A DNA stretch of 50,026 nt from JANXUC01 sp043782485 (GTDB lineage: Bacteria; Acidobacteriota; Terriglobia; Terriglobales; Acidobacteriaceae): positions 1 to 50,026 of the forward strand of contig JAYWAL010000009.1 in NCBI GenBank assembly GCA_043782485.1. Direction: 5' to 3'. Position 1 is the first letter of the stretch, and each line of letters starts with the position of its first letter. The notes below the pieces were generated by a model that searched no databases, was not told the origin of the DNA, and saw only the letters and a list, made by a program, of their open reading frames with translations. The translations under genes and the position numbers were made by a program. Below are positions 1 through 8,457 of this stretch, in pieces.

Positions 1-3000
1 CTGAATGCGGACCTGGGTGTGACGGTGAAGACGACGGGCGCGATCATCGCCGGTGCGCAAACCACCTACACCGTTACGCTGCAAAACAATGGCTGGTCGG
101 ATGCCCTCAACGTGAACCTCAGCTTTCCTCTGGCTGCGGGAGAAACCTTTGTTTCAGCGATTCCAAGCCAAGGCTCGGCATGTACCGGCACGACCACGGT
201 GAGCTGCAACCTGGGCACCATCGCCAGCGCAGCCAACGCGACGGTTACGATCAAGGCGAGCATCGCCACGGCAGGGAACTACACGACAACGGCGACGGTT
301 TCCTCGACCACTACGGACCTGTACACGGGTAACAACACGTTTAGCGTGACGGTGCCCGTGCAGTCGGTGGTATGCGCCACTCCTGGTAAAGATGGAGCGG
401 GCGGAACGCTGGCCGGGATCGTGAACACCTATTACCCGGGCAGCGCCAGCGCGGCGTCGGGGGCGACTTCGATTTCGGTGGGCACGCCGGTAGGCTCGGC
501 GACGGCAATTGCCAGTGGGGATTTGCTGCTGGTGATGCAGATGCAGGATGCGGCCATCAACGCCACGAATAGTACTTCCTACGGCGACGGCAGCGGGGCT
601 GGGTCAGGCTCGACGAATTTGAATGGTTCGGGTAACTATGAATATGTGAAGGCGACCTCAGCGGTTGCGGCTGGCTCGGTTAGCATCGCGGGCGCGGGCA
701 ATGCTGGCGGGTTGATCTATAGCTACACCAATGCCAATGCCACCACGACGCAGGGCCAGCGCAGGTTCCAGGTGATTCGCGTGCCGCAGTATTTGACGGC
801 CACGCTGGGAGCAACGCTAACGGCGTTGCCGTGGGGCGGAACGACCGGGCTGGTGTTTGCCGGCGGCGTGCTGGCGTTTGATGTTCAGAACACGTTAACG
901 CTCAATAGCGTCACGGTGAGCGTGGACGGGTTGGGCTTCCGCGGGGCGCCGGGGTTGCAGTTGGTGGGTGGGACGTTCACACCGGCGGCTGCCAATACGG
1001 ACTTTGTGTTTATCGCGCCGGCCTCGCCCTATACAGCGGGAACGAGTACGGGTTGGCACGGTGGCAAAGGCGAGGGCATTGCGGGCACGCCGACTTGGGT
1101 GGATATGCCCAGTTTGGTCACGCCCCAGTTGTTAAGTGGTTCTTCTTATCCCGATAGCGCAACCTCGGCGGATGGCAGCATGGGTCGCGGCGCGCCTGGC
1201 AATGCGGGCGGCGGCGGTACAGATGCTGTCGGTACCACCACGAACTCGAACAACTCTGGCGGATCAGGCGGCGCAAACAGCGGCGGCGGTGGCGCGGGCG
1301 GGAACAGCCAGGCTGTGGATTTGGCCTCAGGCGGTGTTCCGAGTGCGGCATTTCCAGCTTCGATCAGCCGGGTGGTGATGGGCGGCGGCGGCGGCGCGGG
1401 CGGTCGGAATAACTCCGCTACTGACGCAAGTGCTGGAGGCGCGGGCGGTGGCATTGTCATGATCCGTGCGGGCTTCTTGAGCGGCACAGCTACGATTACG
1501 GCCAATGGTTCGGTCGGTGACCTTACTACGACAGCCAATGACGGGGGCGGCGGCGGCGGCGCGGGTGGAAGCATCATCGTGCTCTCCCAAGCGGGCGGCG
1601 AGAATGGTTTGACGCTCAACGTGAACGGCGGCAAGGGTGGAAGTACCAATACCGGCGTTACATTAGGAGTGTTTACCGCCGGCGTTCACGGACCGGGCGG
1701 CGGCGGCGGCGGCGGCATCATTATCACTTCGGGCAATCCCGCTGCCTCGAATCGAGCCGGTGGCGCTTTTGGAACCACCGAGACTAACGCGTTTGAGTGG
1801 GGCGCGACCGCGGGCATCGCTGGCGCGACACCAGTCAACAGCGCCAAGCTGTCCCAGGTCGCGGGCGTGCGTTCCGGTGTGGAATGCGCTGCGCCGGATT
1901 GCGTGATCAATAAGTCCCACGCGGGCAACTGGATTCACGGCAGCACCGGCAACCTTTATACGATTACGGTGTCGAACGCCAGTCCATCCGCTCCAATTGT
2001 TGCCGGGAACACGGTGACCGTGGTGGATACGCTGCCCACCGGGCTAACCGCGACAGCGATTGCCGGGACCGGATGGAGTTGCAATTTAGGTACGCTGACC
2101 TGTACGCGGTCGGACGCCCTAGCAGCTTTGGCGAGTTATCCGGTAATTCAAGTTACGGTCACGGTGGCAGCGAATCCGCCATCGAACGTGCTGACGAACA
2201 TCGCCACGGTTTCCGGAGGCGGAGAAGTCCAGACCAACAATGATACTGACAGCGATCCCACTAACATTGTAGGCACGGCGCTTACGATTTCGAAAACCGC
2301 CAACCCGACCTCGGTAAGGACCGGCCAAAACATGGTCTACACGATTACGGTCGGCAATACAGGTCCCAATGATGGTGGCACGGCTGCGGTAACCGATCCG
2401 TTGCCCGTCGCCAACGTAACGTTTGTTTCTTCCAGCGCAACACTCTCCGGCGGTGCGACTGGCGGAACGTGCGCTTTTGCCACGCCAACGGTGACTTGCA
2501 GCTATACCGCGTTCCCGGTGGGAGCCGGCTCGGTGATTACCGTCACCGTAACGACCGGAGCACCCGCAAAAGTTGCGAATACGGCCACATTAACGGACAC
2601 TGGCGTGCCCGCGTTCGTGGATACAGTTTCGTCAACCGTGAACACCGTCACCACCTTCCCAACCAGCGTGGCCGTGCGATCCTTCTCGGCGCAGCGTGTG
2701 GGTGCTGGAACAGTGGTGCGCTGGCAGACCGGCGGCGAGAAACATAACCTGGGCTTCAACCTATATCGCGAGGAAAACGGAAGCCGCGTGAAGGTGAACG
2801 CCTCGCTGATTGCTGGCTCGGCGCTGCGCATGCGGGAGACGCTGGAACAGCATAGCGGCTTCAGCTACGCATGGCCGGATGCCAAAAACGGAACCGGGTA
2901 CTGGCTGGAGGACGTGGAGATCAACGGCGCGCGCACGATGCACGGGCCGGTCTACGCGGACTCGAGCGCAACGGCTGCAGCGTCGGCCACAAGCGCGGCT

Positions 3001-5214
3001 GCAAGTTCGGTGACCCTGGCGGAAGTGAGCCAGTCTTCCGGCCAGCTCTCTCAGGCGGGAGGCTCTGGCTTTGAAACCAGCCGGATTCTGCCCCACTTTG
3101 CCAAAATCCTGCCGGTAACTGCGCAACAACGCCAGACCCAATTCGGCCTGGCAGCCGGTGCGGCGGTGAAATTGGCTCTACGCTCGGAAGGCTGGTATCG
3201 CGTTTCACAAAAGGAATTGGTGGCCGCGGGCTTGAATGCCGGTGTCGATCCCAAATTCCTGCGCCTCTACACGGAGGGCTTGGAGCAGCCTCTGCGCGTG
3301 ACCGGGGCGGGCAATGGTCCGGGCGGTTTCGGCCCGAATGCCGCCATTGAGTTCTATGCCACGGGCATCGATACGCCATTCTCGGATGCGCGTGTGGGCT
3401 GGCTGGTGGCGGGCAACGCGGCAGGCTTGCGCGTTGCGGACGCTGCGAACTCCGGTGGCGCCTCGGGAAGCGCCAGCTACCCCTATGCGGTGGAGCTGCG
3501 CCAAAGAATCACCTATTTCGCCGCGCTGCTCAACGGCGAGGACAATGACAACTTCTTCGGCGCGATTGTGACCAATGCGCCGGTGGATCAGCTCGTGACC
3601 ACCCGCAACGTGGCCAACGCCTCAGCGGCGGGCACGACGATGGAAGTGGCGCTGCAAGGCGCAACCACTGGTCAGGCGCACGCGGTGAACGTGAACCTAA
3701 ACGGAAACTTCCTGGGCGTGGTGAACTTTGCCGATCAGCAAGTGGGGAAGGCCGTGCTCAATATCCCCGCCGGACAACTGCTGGAAGGCGCGAACACCGT
3801 AACCCTGACCGCGCAAAACGGCGACAACGACGTTAGCGTCGTGGACCACATCACCGTGCGCTACCTGCACTCGTACGCGGCGGAATCCGATGCGCTGCGC
3901 TTTACGGCGGCGGCGGGCGAGCATGTTCAGGTCACGGGCTTTACCGCCCGGCCGATGCGCCTGGTGGATATCACCAATCCGGCGCGGCCTGTGAATCTGC
4001 AACCCGTAGTCACGGGCACGGCTGGGCATTACGCTCTGGATGTGAATGCTCCCTGGTCTGTCTCTGGAACGTCTGTCTCTGGAACGTCCGTATCTGGAAC
4101 GCATACTTTCCTGGCGCTGGCCTCAAGCCAGCTCTCCCACGCGGCAGCCACGGCCAACCAGCCTTCGAGCTGGCACACGGCCCAAAGCGGCAGCGACATT
4201 GTCATGCTGTCGCATGCGAAGTTCGCCGCGGCGTTGCAGCCGCTGGTGAGACTGCGCCAGAGCCAGGGCAAAACGGTGTCCGTGATCAACGTGGAGGATG
4301 TCTACGACGAATTCAACTTCGGCGAGCGCAGCCCCTACGCGATCAAGAACTTCCTGGCCGCGGCTAAGGCGAACTGGAAGACGCATCCGCAATACTTGCT
4401 GCTGATGGGCGATGCCTCGCTCGATCCGCGGAATTACCTGGGCCTGGGCAGCTTTGATTTTGTGCCCACGCGCATTGTGGAGACCTTCTACCTGAAGACG
4501 GCGTCGGACGAATGGTTCTCCGACTTCCAGAACACGGGCATCGGCGAAGTTGCCACCGGGCGGTTGCCGGTGCGCACGCTAGCGGACGCGCAAACCGTGA
4601 TCCGCAAAATCACGGGCCACGACCAGGCGTCCGGAGGCTGGGCGAAGCAGGCCTTGCTCGTAGCCGACGTGGACGGCGGCGCAACCTTCGGAGCGGATAC
4701 GCTAACGATCAAGAATCTGCTGCCTCCGTCGCTTGCGGCCAACGTGGCGGATGCCAACACCATTGGCCTGATAGCCACACGCGCGCAGATCCTTTCCCAG
4801 GTGAACAGCGGGCAACTGCTGGTCAACTACCTGGGCCACGGATCGGTGGAAGTGTGGTCGGGCGGCTTGCTGTCGGATGCCGATGCCATCTCGTTTACGA
4901 ACGGGAACAAGCTGCCGGTGTTCTTCATCATGGACTGCCTCAACGGATTCTTCCAGGATGTCTCGACTACCAGCATGGCGGAAAGCCTGCTGTTGGCGCC
5001 GAATGGAGGAGCTGTGGCGGTTTGGTCGTCCTCCGGCTTGAACGATGCCGAGCCGCAAGCCGAGCTGGATAAGCAGGCGGTGAGCGCGGTATTCTCGAAA
5101 CAGACGGCGGCGCTGGGCGATGCGGTGCGGGCAGCCAAGGCGAAAGTCAACGTCTATGACGTCCGACGGACCTATGTGTTGTTCGGCGATCCGGCGATGA
5201 AGTTGGTTCCCTAA
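1..5214 (+). CDS. Giant secreted protein with DUF11 repeats and C-terminal gingipain-like C25 peptidase domain (5' end outside window)
   Basis: The frame is open from base 1, so the N-terminus and any signal peptide lie upstream; 1737 residues are visible. Domains in order: a DUF11-type repeat (about nt 19-350), a long Gly/Ala/Ser/Thr region with GGGGG runs (about nt 360-1900), two more DUF11-type repeats (about nt 1950-2650), a beta-rich region with an LGFNLYREENG segment, then a C25 (gingipain) caspase-fold domain from about nt 4190 to the end. In that domain the motif NYLGHGS carries the expected catalytic His (codon at 4837) and IMDCLNG the expected catalytic Cys (codon at 4936). It ends on LFGDPAMKLVP, as C25 domains often do, with no type IX sorting domain. 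Family knowledge suggests an exported cysteine peptidase with adhesin-like repeats; whether it is active is inference. A three-copy 15-bp repeat precedes the catalytic domain. Confidence 0.85.
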   Translation: MNADLGVTVKTTGAIIAGAQTTYTVTLQNNGWSDALNVNLSFPLAAGETFVSAIPSQGSACTGTTTVSCNLGTIASAANATVTIKASIATAGNYTTTATVSSTTTDLYTGNNTFSVTVPVQSVVCATPGKDGAGGTLAGIVNTYYPGSASAASGATSISVGTPVGSATAIASGDLLLVMQMQDAAINATNSTSYGDGSGAGSGSTNLNGSGNYEYVKATSAVAAGSVSIAGAGNAGGLIYSYTNANATTTQGQRRFQVIRVPQYLTATLGATLTALPWGGTTGLVFAGGVLAFDVQNTLTLNSVTVSVDGLGFRGAPGLQLVGGTFTPAAANTDFVFIAPASPYTAGTSTGWHGGKGEGIAGTPTWVDMPSLVTPQLLSGSSYPDSATSADGSMGRGAPGNAGGGGTDAVGTTTNSNNSGGSGGANSGGGGAGGNSQAVDLASGGVPSAAFPASISRVVMGGGGGAGGRNNSATDASAGGAGGGIVMIRAGFLSGTATITANGSVGDLTTTANDGGGGGGAGGSIIVLSQAGGENGLTLNVNGGKGGSTNTGVTLGVFTAGVHGPGGGGGGGIIITSGNPAASNRAGGAFGTTETNAFEWGATAGIAGATPVNSAKLSQVAGVRSGVECAAPDCVINKSHAGNWIHGSTGNLYTITVSNASPSAPIVAGNTVTVVDTLPTGLTATAIAGTGWSCNLGTLTCTRSDALAALASYPVIQVTVTVAANPPSNVLTNIATVSGGGEVQTNNDTDSDPTNIVGTALTISKTANPTSVRTGQNMVYTITVGNTGPNDGGTAAVTDPLPVANVTFVSSSATLSGGATGGTCAFATPTVTCSYTAFPVGAGSVITVTVTTGAPAKVANTATLTDTGVPAFVDTVSSTVNTVTTFPTSVAVRSFSAQRVGAGTVVRWQTGGEKHNLGFNLYREENGSRVKVNASLIAGSALRMRETLEQHSGFSYAWPDAKNGTGYWLEDVEINGARTMHGPVYADSSATAAASATSAAASSVTLAEVSQSSGQLSQAGGSGFETSRILPHFAKILPVTAQQRQTQFGLAAGAAVKLALRSEGWYRVSQKELVAAGLNAGVDPKFLRLYTEGLEQPLRVTGAGNGPGGFGPNAAIEFYATGIDTPFSDARVGWLVAGNAAGLRVADAANSGGASGSASYPYAVELRQRITYFAALLNGEDNDNFFGAIVTNAPVDQLVTTRNVANASAAGTTMEVALQGATTGQAHAVNVNLNGNFLGVVNFADQQVGKAVLNIPAGQLLEGANTVTLTAQNGDNDVSVVDHITVRYLHSYAAESDALRFTAAAGEHVQVTGFTARPMRLVDITNPARPVNLQPVVTGTAGHYALDVNAPWSVSGTSVSGTSVSGTHTFLALASSQLSHAAATANQPSSWHTAQSGSDIVMLSHAKFAAALQPLVRLRQSQGKTVSVINVEDVYDEFNFGERSPYAIKNFLAAAKANWKTHPQYLLLMGDASLDPRNYLGLGSFDFVPTRIVETFYLKTASDEWFSDFQNTGIGEVATGRLPVRTLADAQTVIRKITGHDQASGGWAKQALLVADVDGGATFGADTLTIKNLLPPSLAANVADANTIGLIATRAQILSQVNSGQLLVNYLGHGSVEVWSGGLLSDADAISFTNGNKLPVFFIMDCLNGFFQDVSTTSMAESLLLAPNGGAVAVWSSSGLNDAEPQAELDKQAVSAVFSKQTAALGDAVRAAKAKVNVYDVRRTYVLFGDPAMKLVP
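4057..4101 (+). repeat. Three tandem 15-bp repeats inside the C25 gene
   Basis: Units at 4057-4071, 4072-4086 and 4087-4101. The first two are identical and the third differs at two positions. They encode repeated SVSGT and keep the reading frame. They sit just before the C25 domain, so copy-number change would alter only linker length. Confidence 0.85.
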
Positions 5215-5239
5215 GCGGGATGCGTGCCTAGTTTGCGGA

Positions 5240-5262
5240 GGGACGGCCGCCTTGGTCGTCCC
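5240..5262. terminator. Hairpin downstream of the C25 gene
   Basis: GGGACGGCC at 5240-5248 pairs with GGTCGTCCC at 5254-5262 over 9 bp with one G-U pair and a 5-base loop. It starts 26 bases after the stop codon. There is no T-tract, so it may be a weak terminator or a general intergenic palindrome. A second small hairpin, GCGCCT-TC-AGGCGC, lies at 5341-5354 in the gap between the converging C25 and histidine kinase genes. Confidence 0.4.
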
Positions 5263-5383
5263 CAACGATCAGACCATGGCGCGGATGATACTCGTATCAG
5301 GCCACTGCTTCAGCGGTGGCGGAAACGTTTTGCTTTGAGTGCGCCTTCAGGCGCTGAATTTTGACTTTTCACCAACCGGCTTT

Positions 5384-6730
5384 CTAAGCATCCTGAATCG
5401 GCAACCGAATCTCCACACAGAGCCCGCCGCCCGGCTGATTCGAGGCCACCACGGTCCCGCCATGCAGTCGCACCGCGCGATCCGTAATCGCAAGTCCTAA
5501 TCCCGATCCGCCGGTTTGGCGGCCACGCGCGTCATCCACGCGGAAGAACGGGCGAAACAGCTTATCCAGCGCGGCTTCCGGCACGCCAGGGCCATGGTCG
5601 CACACGCGAATCAGCGCCGTGTCTGCGGAGCCTTCCAAACTTACATCCACATCGGTACCTTCCCGCGTGTAGCGCATGGCGTTGCGGATCACGTTCTCAA
5701 TGGCGCTGCGGAGTAGGGAAGGGCTGCCCGTAATTTGCGCCTCCCGCGCAATGTGGCAGCGCACGTGGCAGTGGCGACTCTGCGCTTCGAAGTCGGCATC
5801 CTTCACAATCTCCTGGATGAGTTCGCCCAACCGCAGAGCCGAAAGGTCGAGCAGGGCCTGTCCGGCTTCCAGGCGGGAGAGCATGAGTAGCCGGGCAATC
5901 ATTTCCTCCAGCCGCGTCGATTCCAGTTCAATGCGCGCCAGAACGCTGAGCGCCTCCGGCCCGGTTCGTTGCCGCGCCAAACCCAGCGCCACATTCAGGC
6001 GAGCCAGTGGAGAGCGCAGTTCGTGCGAAATATCATTCAGCAGGCGGTTCTGCTCGTTGACCAGCGTTTCCAGGCGTTCCGCCATGCCGTCGAAGTCGCG
6101 AACCAGACCGCCAATTTCGTCGCGGCGGCGATGGCCCAGGCCAGCAGCTCCGGCGCGAGCGCTCAGGTCTCCGGCGGCCAGTCGCTGCGTGGCGGCGCGT
6201 AGCTTCACCACGGGCCCCGTCAGGTAGCTGGCCAGAAGATAGCAAACCAGCCCAGAAGTGAGCACGGCGATGAGCACGCCCCATCCGTGGGCGTTGTTCC
6301 GTCCCAGAAAAAATATGGGATTCGGCGGCAGCTCGGCCACCAGCGTGTAGGGCCGCCCACTCAGTCCCACGGATTGCTGCTTCACAAAATGGAACGGTAG
6401 CAACAGGCCCGGCAGCCCGCGCGGCCTCGGCTGCCGACCGCTCAGCAGGCCCTCCATCCAGTCGGGAACCGGGCGTCCGGAAACCTCGTGCCATGAGCCA
6501 TCAAAAAGAAACAAACGCAAACGGCGCGGCTCTTCAATCTGGCGCAGCTCCTGCCGCAGCGCCGATTGCCCGTTCACTTCAAAGGTGGCAGCCACCTGCG
6601 CGCCAATGCCCGCCGGCAAAACGTCCTCTTCGCGCGGGCGTAGCGCGATGGTCAGCAAAATCGCTGATACCACAAAGAGTGCTTGCGCGATCCAAAACGA
6701 AAGGAAGATGCGCAGAAAAAGGCTTCTCAT
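5384..6730 (-). CDS. CpxA-like sensor histidine kinase
   Basis: 448 residues. Transmembrane segment 1 spans about residues 8-29, an extracytoplasmic sensor region runs to about 150, and transmembrane segment 2 spans about 151-170. A HAMP region follows, then a HisKA domain with phospho-acceptor His236 in DISHELRSPLARL, and an HATPase domain with N-box NVIRNAMRYT, DHGPGVPE and GGSGLGLAIT. The H-box wording and the short periplasmic loop resemble CpxA. The ATG overlaps the TGA of the upstream response regulator (ATGA), so the two are translationally coupled. Family role: it autophosphorylates on envelope signals and phosphorylates the partner regulator. The divergent CpxP-like gene strengthens the Cpx-like reading, but the actual signal is unknown. 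Confidence 0.9.
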   Translation of the reverse strand: MRSLFLRIFLSFWIAQALFVVSAILLTIALRPREEDVLPAGIGAQVAATFEVNGQSALRQELRQIEEPRRLRLFLFDGSWHEVSGRPVPDWMEGLLSGRQPRPRGLPGLLLPFHFVKQQSVGLSGRPYTLVAELPPNPIFFLGRNNAHGWGVLIAVLTSGLVCYLLASYLTGPVVKLRAATQRLAAGDLSARAGAAGLGHRRRDEIGGLVRDFDGMAERLETLVNEQNRLLNDISHELRSPLARLNVALGLARQRTGPEALSVLARIELESTRLEEMIARLLMLSRLEAGQALLDLSALRLGELIQEIVKDADFEAQSRHCHVRCHIAREAQITGSPSLLRSAIENVIRNAMRYTREGTDVDVSLEGSADTALIRVCDHGPGVPEAALDKLFRPFFRVDDARGRQTGGSGLGLAITDRAVRLHGGTVVASNQPGGGLCVEIRLPIQDA

Positions 6731-7437
6731 CGGGGATCCGGCGAAGCATTCTCCAGCGTCGCGGCAAAAATATAGCCCGACCCGCGCACCGTCTTAATTA
6801 GGTCATCCGCTCCGCCCGTATCTCCCAGCTTTTTTCGTACTTTGCTAATGTGCATGTCAATGCTGCGGTCGAAAGGGGCGAATTTGCGCCCCAACACGGT
6901 GACCGCTAGTTTTTCGCGGGTCACCACCTGCCCGGCCGAGCGCAGCAACACCTCCAGCAGTCCGAACTCCACGGAGGTGAGTTCCACCGCCGCTCCCGCC
7001 TGGCGCACGATTCGGGTTGCCGTATCCAGCTCCACGCCGCCGGCCTGGAGCACGGGCGGCTTGGCTTCGCTTAAACTCTGGGTGCGCCGGAGAATCGCCC
7101 GAATGCGCGCCACCAGCTCCCGCGGGTTAAAGGGCTTGGGCAGATAGTCGTCTGCTCCGAGTTCCAGACCGAGAATTCGGTCCACATCTTCTCCGCGCGC
7201 GGTCAGCAGCAGCACGGGTATGCGGGAAGTGGCCCGCAGGCGTTTTAAGACCTCAAAGCCATTCAGGCCCGGCAGCATCACATCGAGCACCACCAGAACA
7301 TGTTCGGCTTTCAGCGCGCGATCCAGGCCTAAGTCTCCGGCATGGATGCAATCCGCCTGAAAGCCTTCTCCAGCCAGGTATTCCGCTACCAGAAGGCAAA
7401 GCTCCACATCATCGTCAATTACCAGGATTCGATCCAT
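6727..7437 (-). CDS. CpxR-like OmpR-family response regulator
   Basis: 236 residues. An N-terminal receiver domain has the acidic pocket IDDD (residues 7-10), phospho-acceptor Asp52 in LDVMLPG and the conserved Lys in YLPKPF. The C-terminal winged helix ends in TVRGSGYIF and contains the recognition-helix segment SIDMHISKVRKKLG. The start is the ATG giving MDRILVIDDD; no strong Shine-Dalgarno sequence is visible. It forms a two-gene unit with the downstream kinase through a 4-base overlap. The 231-bp gap to the divergent CpxP-like gene carries several GTAAA-N5/6-GTCAA sites and a palindrome, which suggests autoregulation and control of the divergent gene. OmpR-family members bind direct repeats as head-to-tail dimers, consistent with those sites. 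Confidence 0.92.
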   Translation of the reverse strand: MDRILVIDDDVELCLLVAEYLAGEGFQADCIHAGDLGLDRALKAEHVLVVLDVMLPGLNGFEVLKRLRATSRIPVLLLTARGEDVDRILGLELGADDYLPKPFNPRELVARIRAILRRTQSLSEAKPPVLQAGGVELDTATRIVRQAGAAVELTSVEFGLLEVLLRSAGQVVTREKLAVTVLGRKFAPFDRSIDMHISKVRKKLGDTGGADDLIKTVRGSGYIFAATLENASPDPR

Positions 7438-7490
7438 AGGTGGCTGTGACTCGGGTGGCGACGCAACTCGCTTCTGGCCGCAACTCTCTT

Positions 7491-7515
7491 ATATTGCGCC
7501 AAATGCGCGCAATAT
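7491..7515. promoter_or_regulatory. 25-bp palindrome in the divergent Cpx-like intergenic region
   Basis: ATATTGCGC (7491-7499) and GCGCAATAT (7507-7515) form a perfect inverted repeat with 9-bp arms and a 7-base spacer. It lies 54 bp upstream of the response regulator start and 4 bp from the first CpxR-box-like site. It could be an operator for a dimeric regulator other than the OmpR-family protein, or a leader hairpin. Confidence 0.5.
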
Positions 7516-7518
7516 GGT

Positions 7519-7533
7519 GTAAAGAAGTGTCAA
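7519..7533 (+). promoter_or_regulatory. CpxR-box-like site 1 (GTAAA-N5-GTCAA)
   Basis: GTAAA at 7519-7523 and GTCAA at 7529-7533 are separated by 5 bases, one mismatch from the enterobacterial CpxR consensus GTAAA-N5-GTAAA. The site lies between the divergent response regulator and CpxP-like genes. Confidence 0.55.
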
Positions 7534-7575
7534 TCGGCGCAGACCGACCGCGAATACGGGAGCCTCCCGGCGGAG

Positions 7576-7611
7576 TTGACAAACTTTTACACGCCTTGAC
7601 CGACTCTTTAC
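7576..7611 (-). promoter_or_regulatory. CpxR-box-like sites 2 and 3 upstream of the CpxP-like gene
   Basis: On the minus strand, GTAAA-N5-GTCAA occupies 7590-7576 and GTAAA-N6-GTCAA occupies 7611-7596. The sites start 20 bp apart, about two helical turns. A possible -10 element, TCTAAT, lies at 7634-7639 with no matching -35 element, so the sites would centre near -63 and -42, typical of an activator-dependent promoter. The promoter positions are inference; the repeated half-sites are directly visible. Confidence 0.55.
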
Positions 7612-7668
7612 CGCACAAGCCCAGTCCAGCGCGTCTAATCACTGTAGTTGCACAAGGAGAAATCAATC

Positions 7669-8175
7669 ATGCAATGGAATCGCACCACAAAAGCTCTCAG
7701 CATCATTGGCGTAGTAGCCCTGGCGGGAGCATTCGCCGTTTCGCAGGCCATCGCCCATCACGGTGGCATGGGAATGGGAGATGGCTTCGGCCCTAGCCCG
7801 GAACACATCGTTGCTTTCATGACCGATGCGCTCGACCTGACGGACGCGCAACAGACACAGGCCAAAGAGATTTTGGCCAGGGAAAAAGCCAACTTCCAGC
7901 CTCTTATTCAGCAAATGGCCGATGGCCACAAGCAAATCCGTGCTCTCGAAGAGGCCACTCCGTTTGACGAAGCCGCGGTTCGCGCCCTGGCCACGCAGCA
8001 CGCTCAAGCCATGACCGAACTGATCGTCATGAAGGCTCGCGTCAAGTCGGAACTGTTCGCGATTCTCACGCCGACTCAGCGAACTAAAGCCACCAAGATC
8101 ATGAATCGCCATGAGGACCGTATGATGCGCCACATGCACGGCGGCGATGCTCCGGAATCAGGCCCAGGAATCTAG
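7669..8175 (+). CDS. Spy/CpxP-family periplasmic protein (LTXXQ motif)
   Basis: 168 residues. The ATG at 7669 is chosen because AAGGAG (7654-7659) lies 9 bases upstream and a signal peptide follows directly (ALSIIGVVALAGAFAVSQA, cleavage near AIA-HH). Two LTxxQ motifs, LTDAQQTQ and LTPTQRTK, lie in an all-helical mature region, the hallmark of the CpxP/Spy family of periplasmic chaperones and stress-sensor inhibitors. The mature N-terminus (HHGGMGMG) and C-terminus (MMRHMHGG) are rich in His and Met, as in metal-responsive relatives such as ZraP and CnrX. It is divergent from the CpxR-like gene, with CpxR-box-like sites in its upstream region. It probably damps the adjacent kinase and may bind misfolded protein or metal; this is inferred from family and context. 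Confidence 0.85.
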   Translation: MQWNRTTKALSIIGVVALAGAFAVSQAIAHHGGMGMGDGFGPSPEHIVAFMTDALDLTDAQQTQAKEILAREKANFQPLIQQMADGHKQIRALEEATPFDEAAVRALATQHAQAMTELIVMKARVKSELFAILTPTQRTKATKIMNRHEDRMMRHMHGGDAPESGPGI

Positions 8176-8258
8176 CGCTCCAGCGGGCGAGGTCGGGCAA
8201 AGTTCTGCTCCGACCATCGTCCATGTTAAGAGCAGTGCGCTAGTTATGTCGTCGCACT

Positions 8259-8299
8259 GGGTTGGGGAAGCGGTGGCTGCCGCTTCCCAACCCTTTTTT
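8259..8299 (+). terminator. Intrinsic terminator of the CpxP-like gene
   Basis: GGGTTGGGGAAGCGG (8259-8273) pairs with CCGCTTCCCAACCC (8280-8293) with one bulged base and a 6-base loop. Six T residues follow at 8294-8299. It is a classical rho-independent terminator 84 bases after the stop codon. Confidence 0.85.
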
Positions 8300-8308
8300 A
8301 AAAGCCAT

Positions 8309-8392
8309 GTCATCCTAAGCGGAGCAAAGCCCTCACGAAGTGAAGGCTTTGCGAAGTCGAAGAGCCTGCCCTGAGCCTGCCGAAGGTACCCC
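8309..8392. repeat. Intergenic repeat, GTCATCC family (copy A)
   Basis: The stretch begins GTCATCC and continues with CGAAGTCGAAGAGCCTGCC-type sequence. A shorter related copy starting GTCATCCCGACCGAAGTGG occurs at 13097. Both sit in non-coding gaps. From memory, this GTCATCC...GAAGT...CCTGC type of sequence is widely scattered in acidobacterial intergenic DNA; I cannot search to confirm that. Confidence 0.5.
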
Positions 8393-8457
8393 TACCGCTC
8401 CAGTTCACTTCGCCTTCGGAGAATTCTAGGCGCATAGCTTTACAAAACCAAAAATCA

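Noticed and set aside
1200..1740. GGCGGCGGCGG runs in the C25 gene as possible simple-sequence repeats
   Set aside because: They encode Gly-rich protein segments and are interrupted by varied codons; no regular unit expands over more than a few codons.
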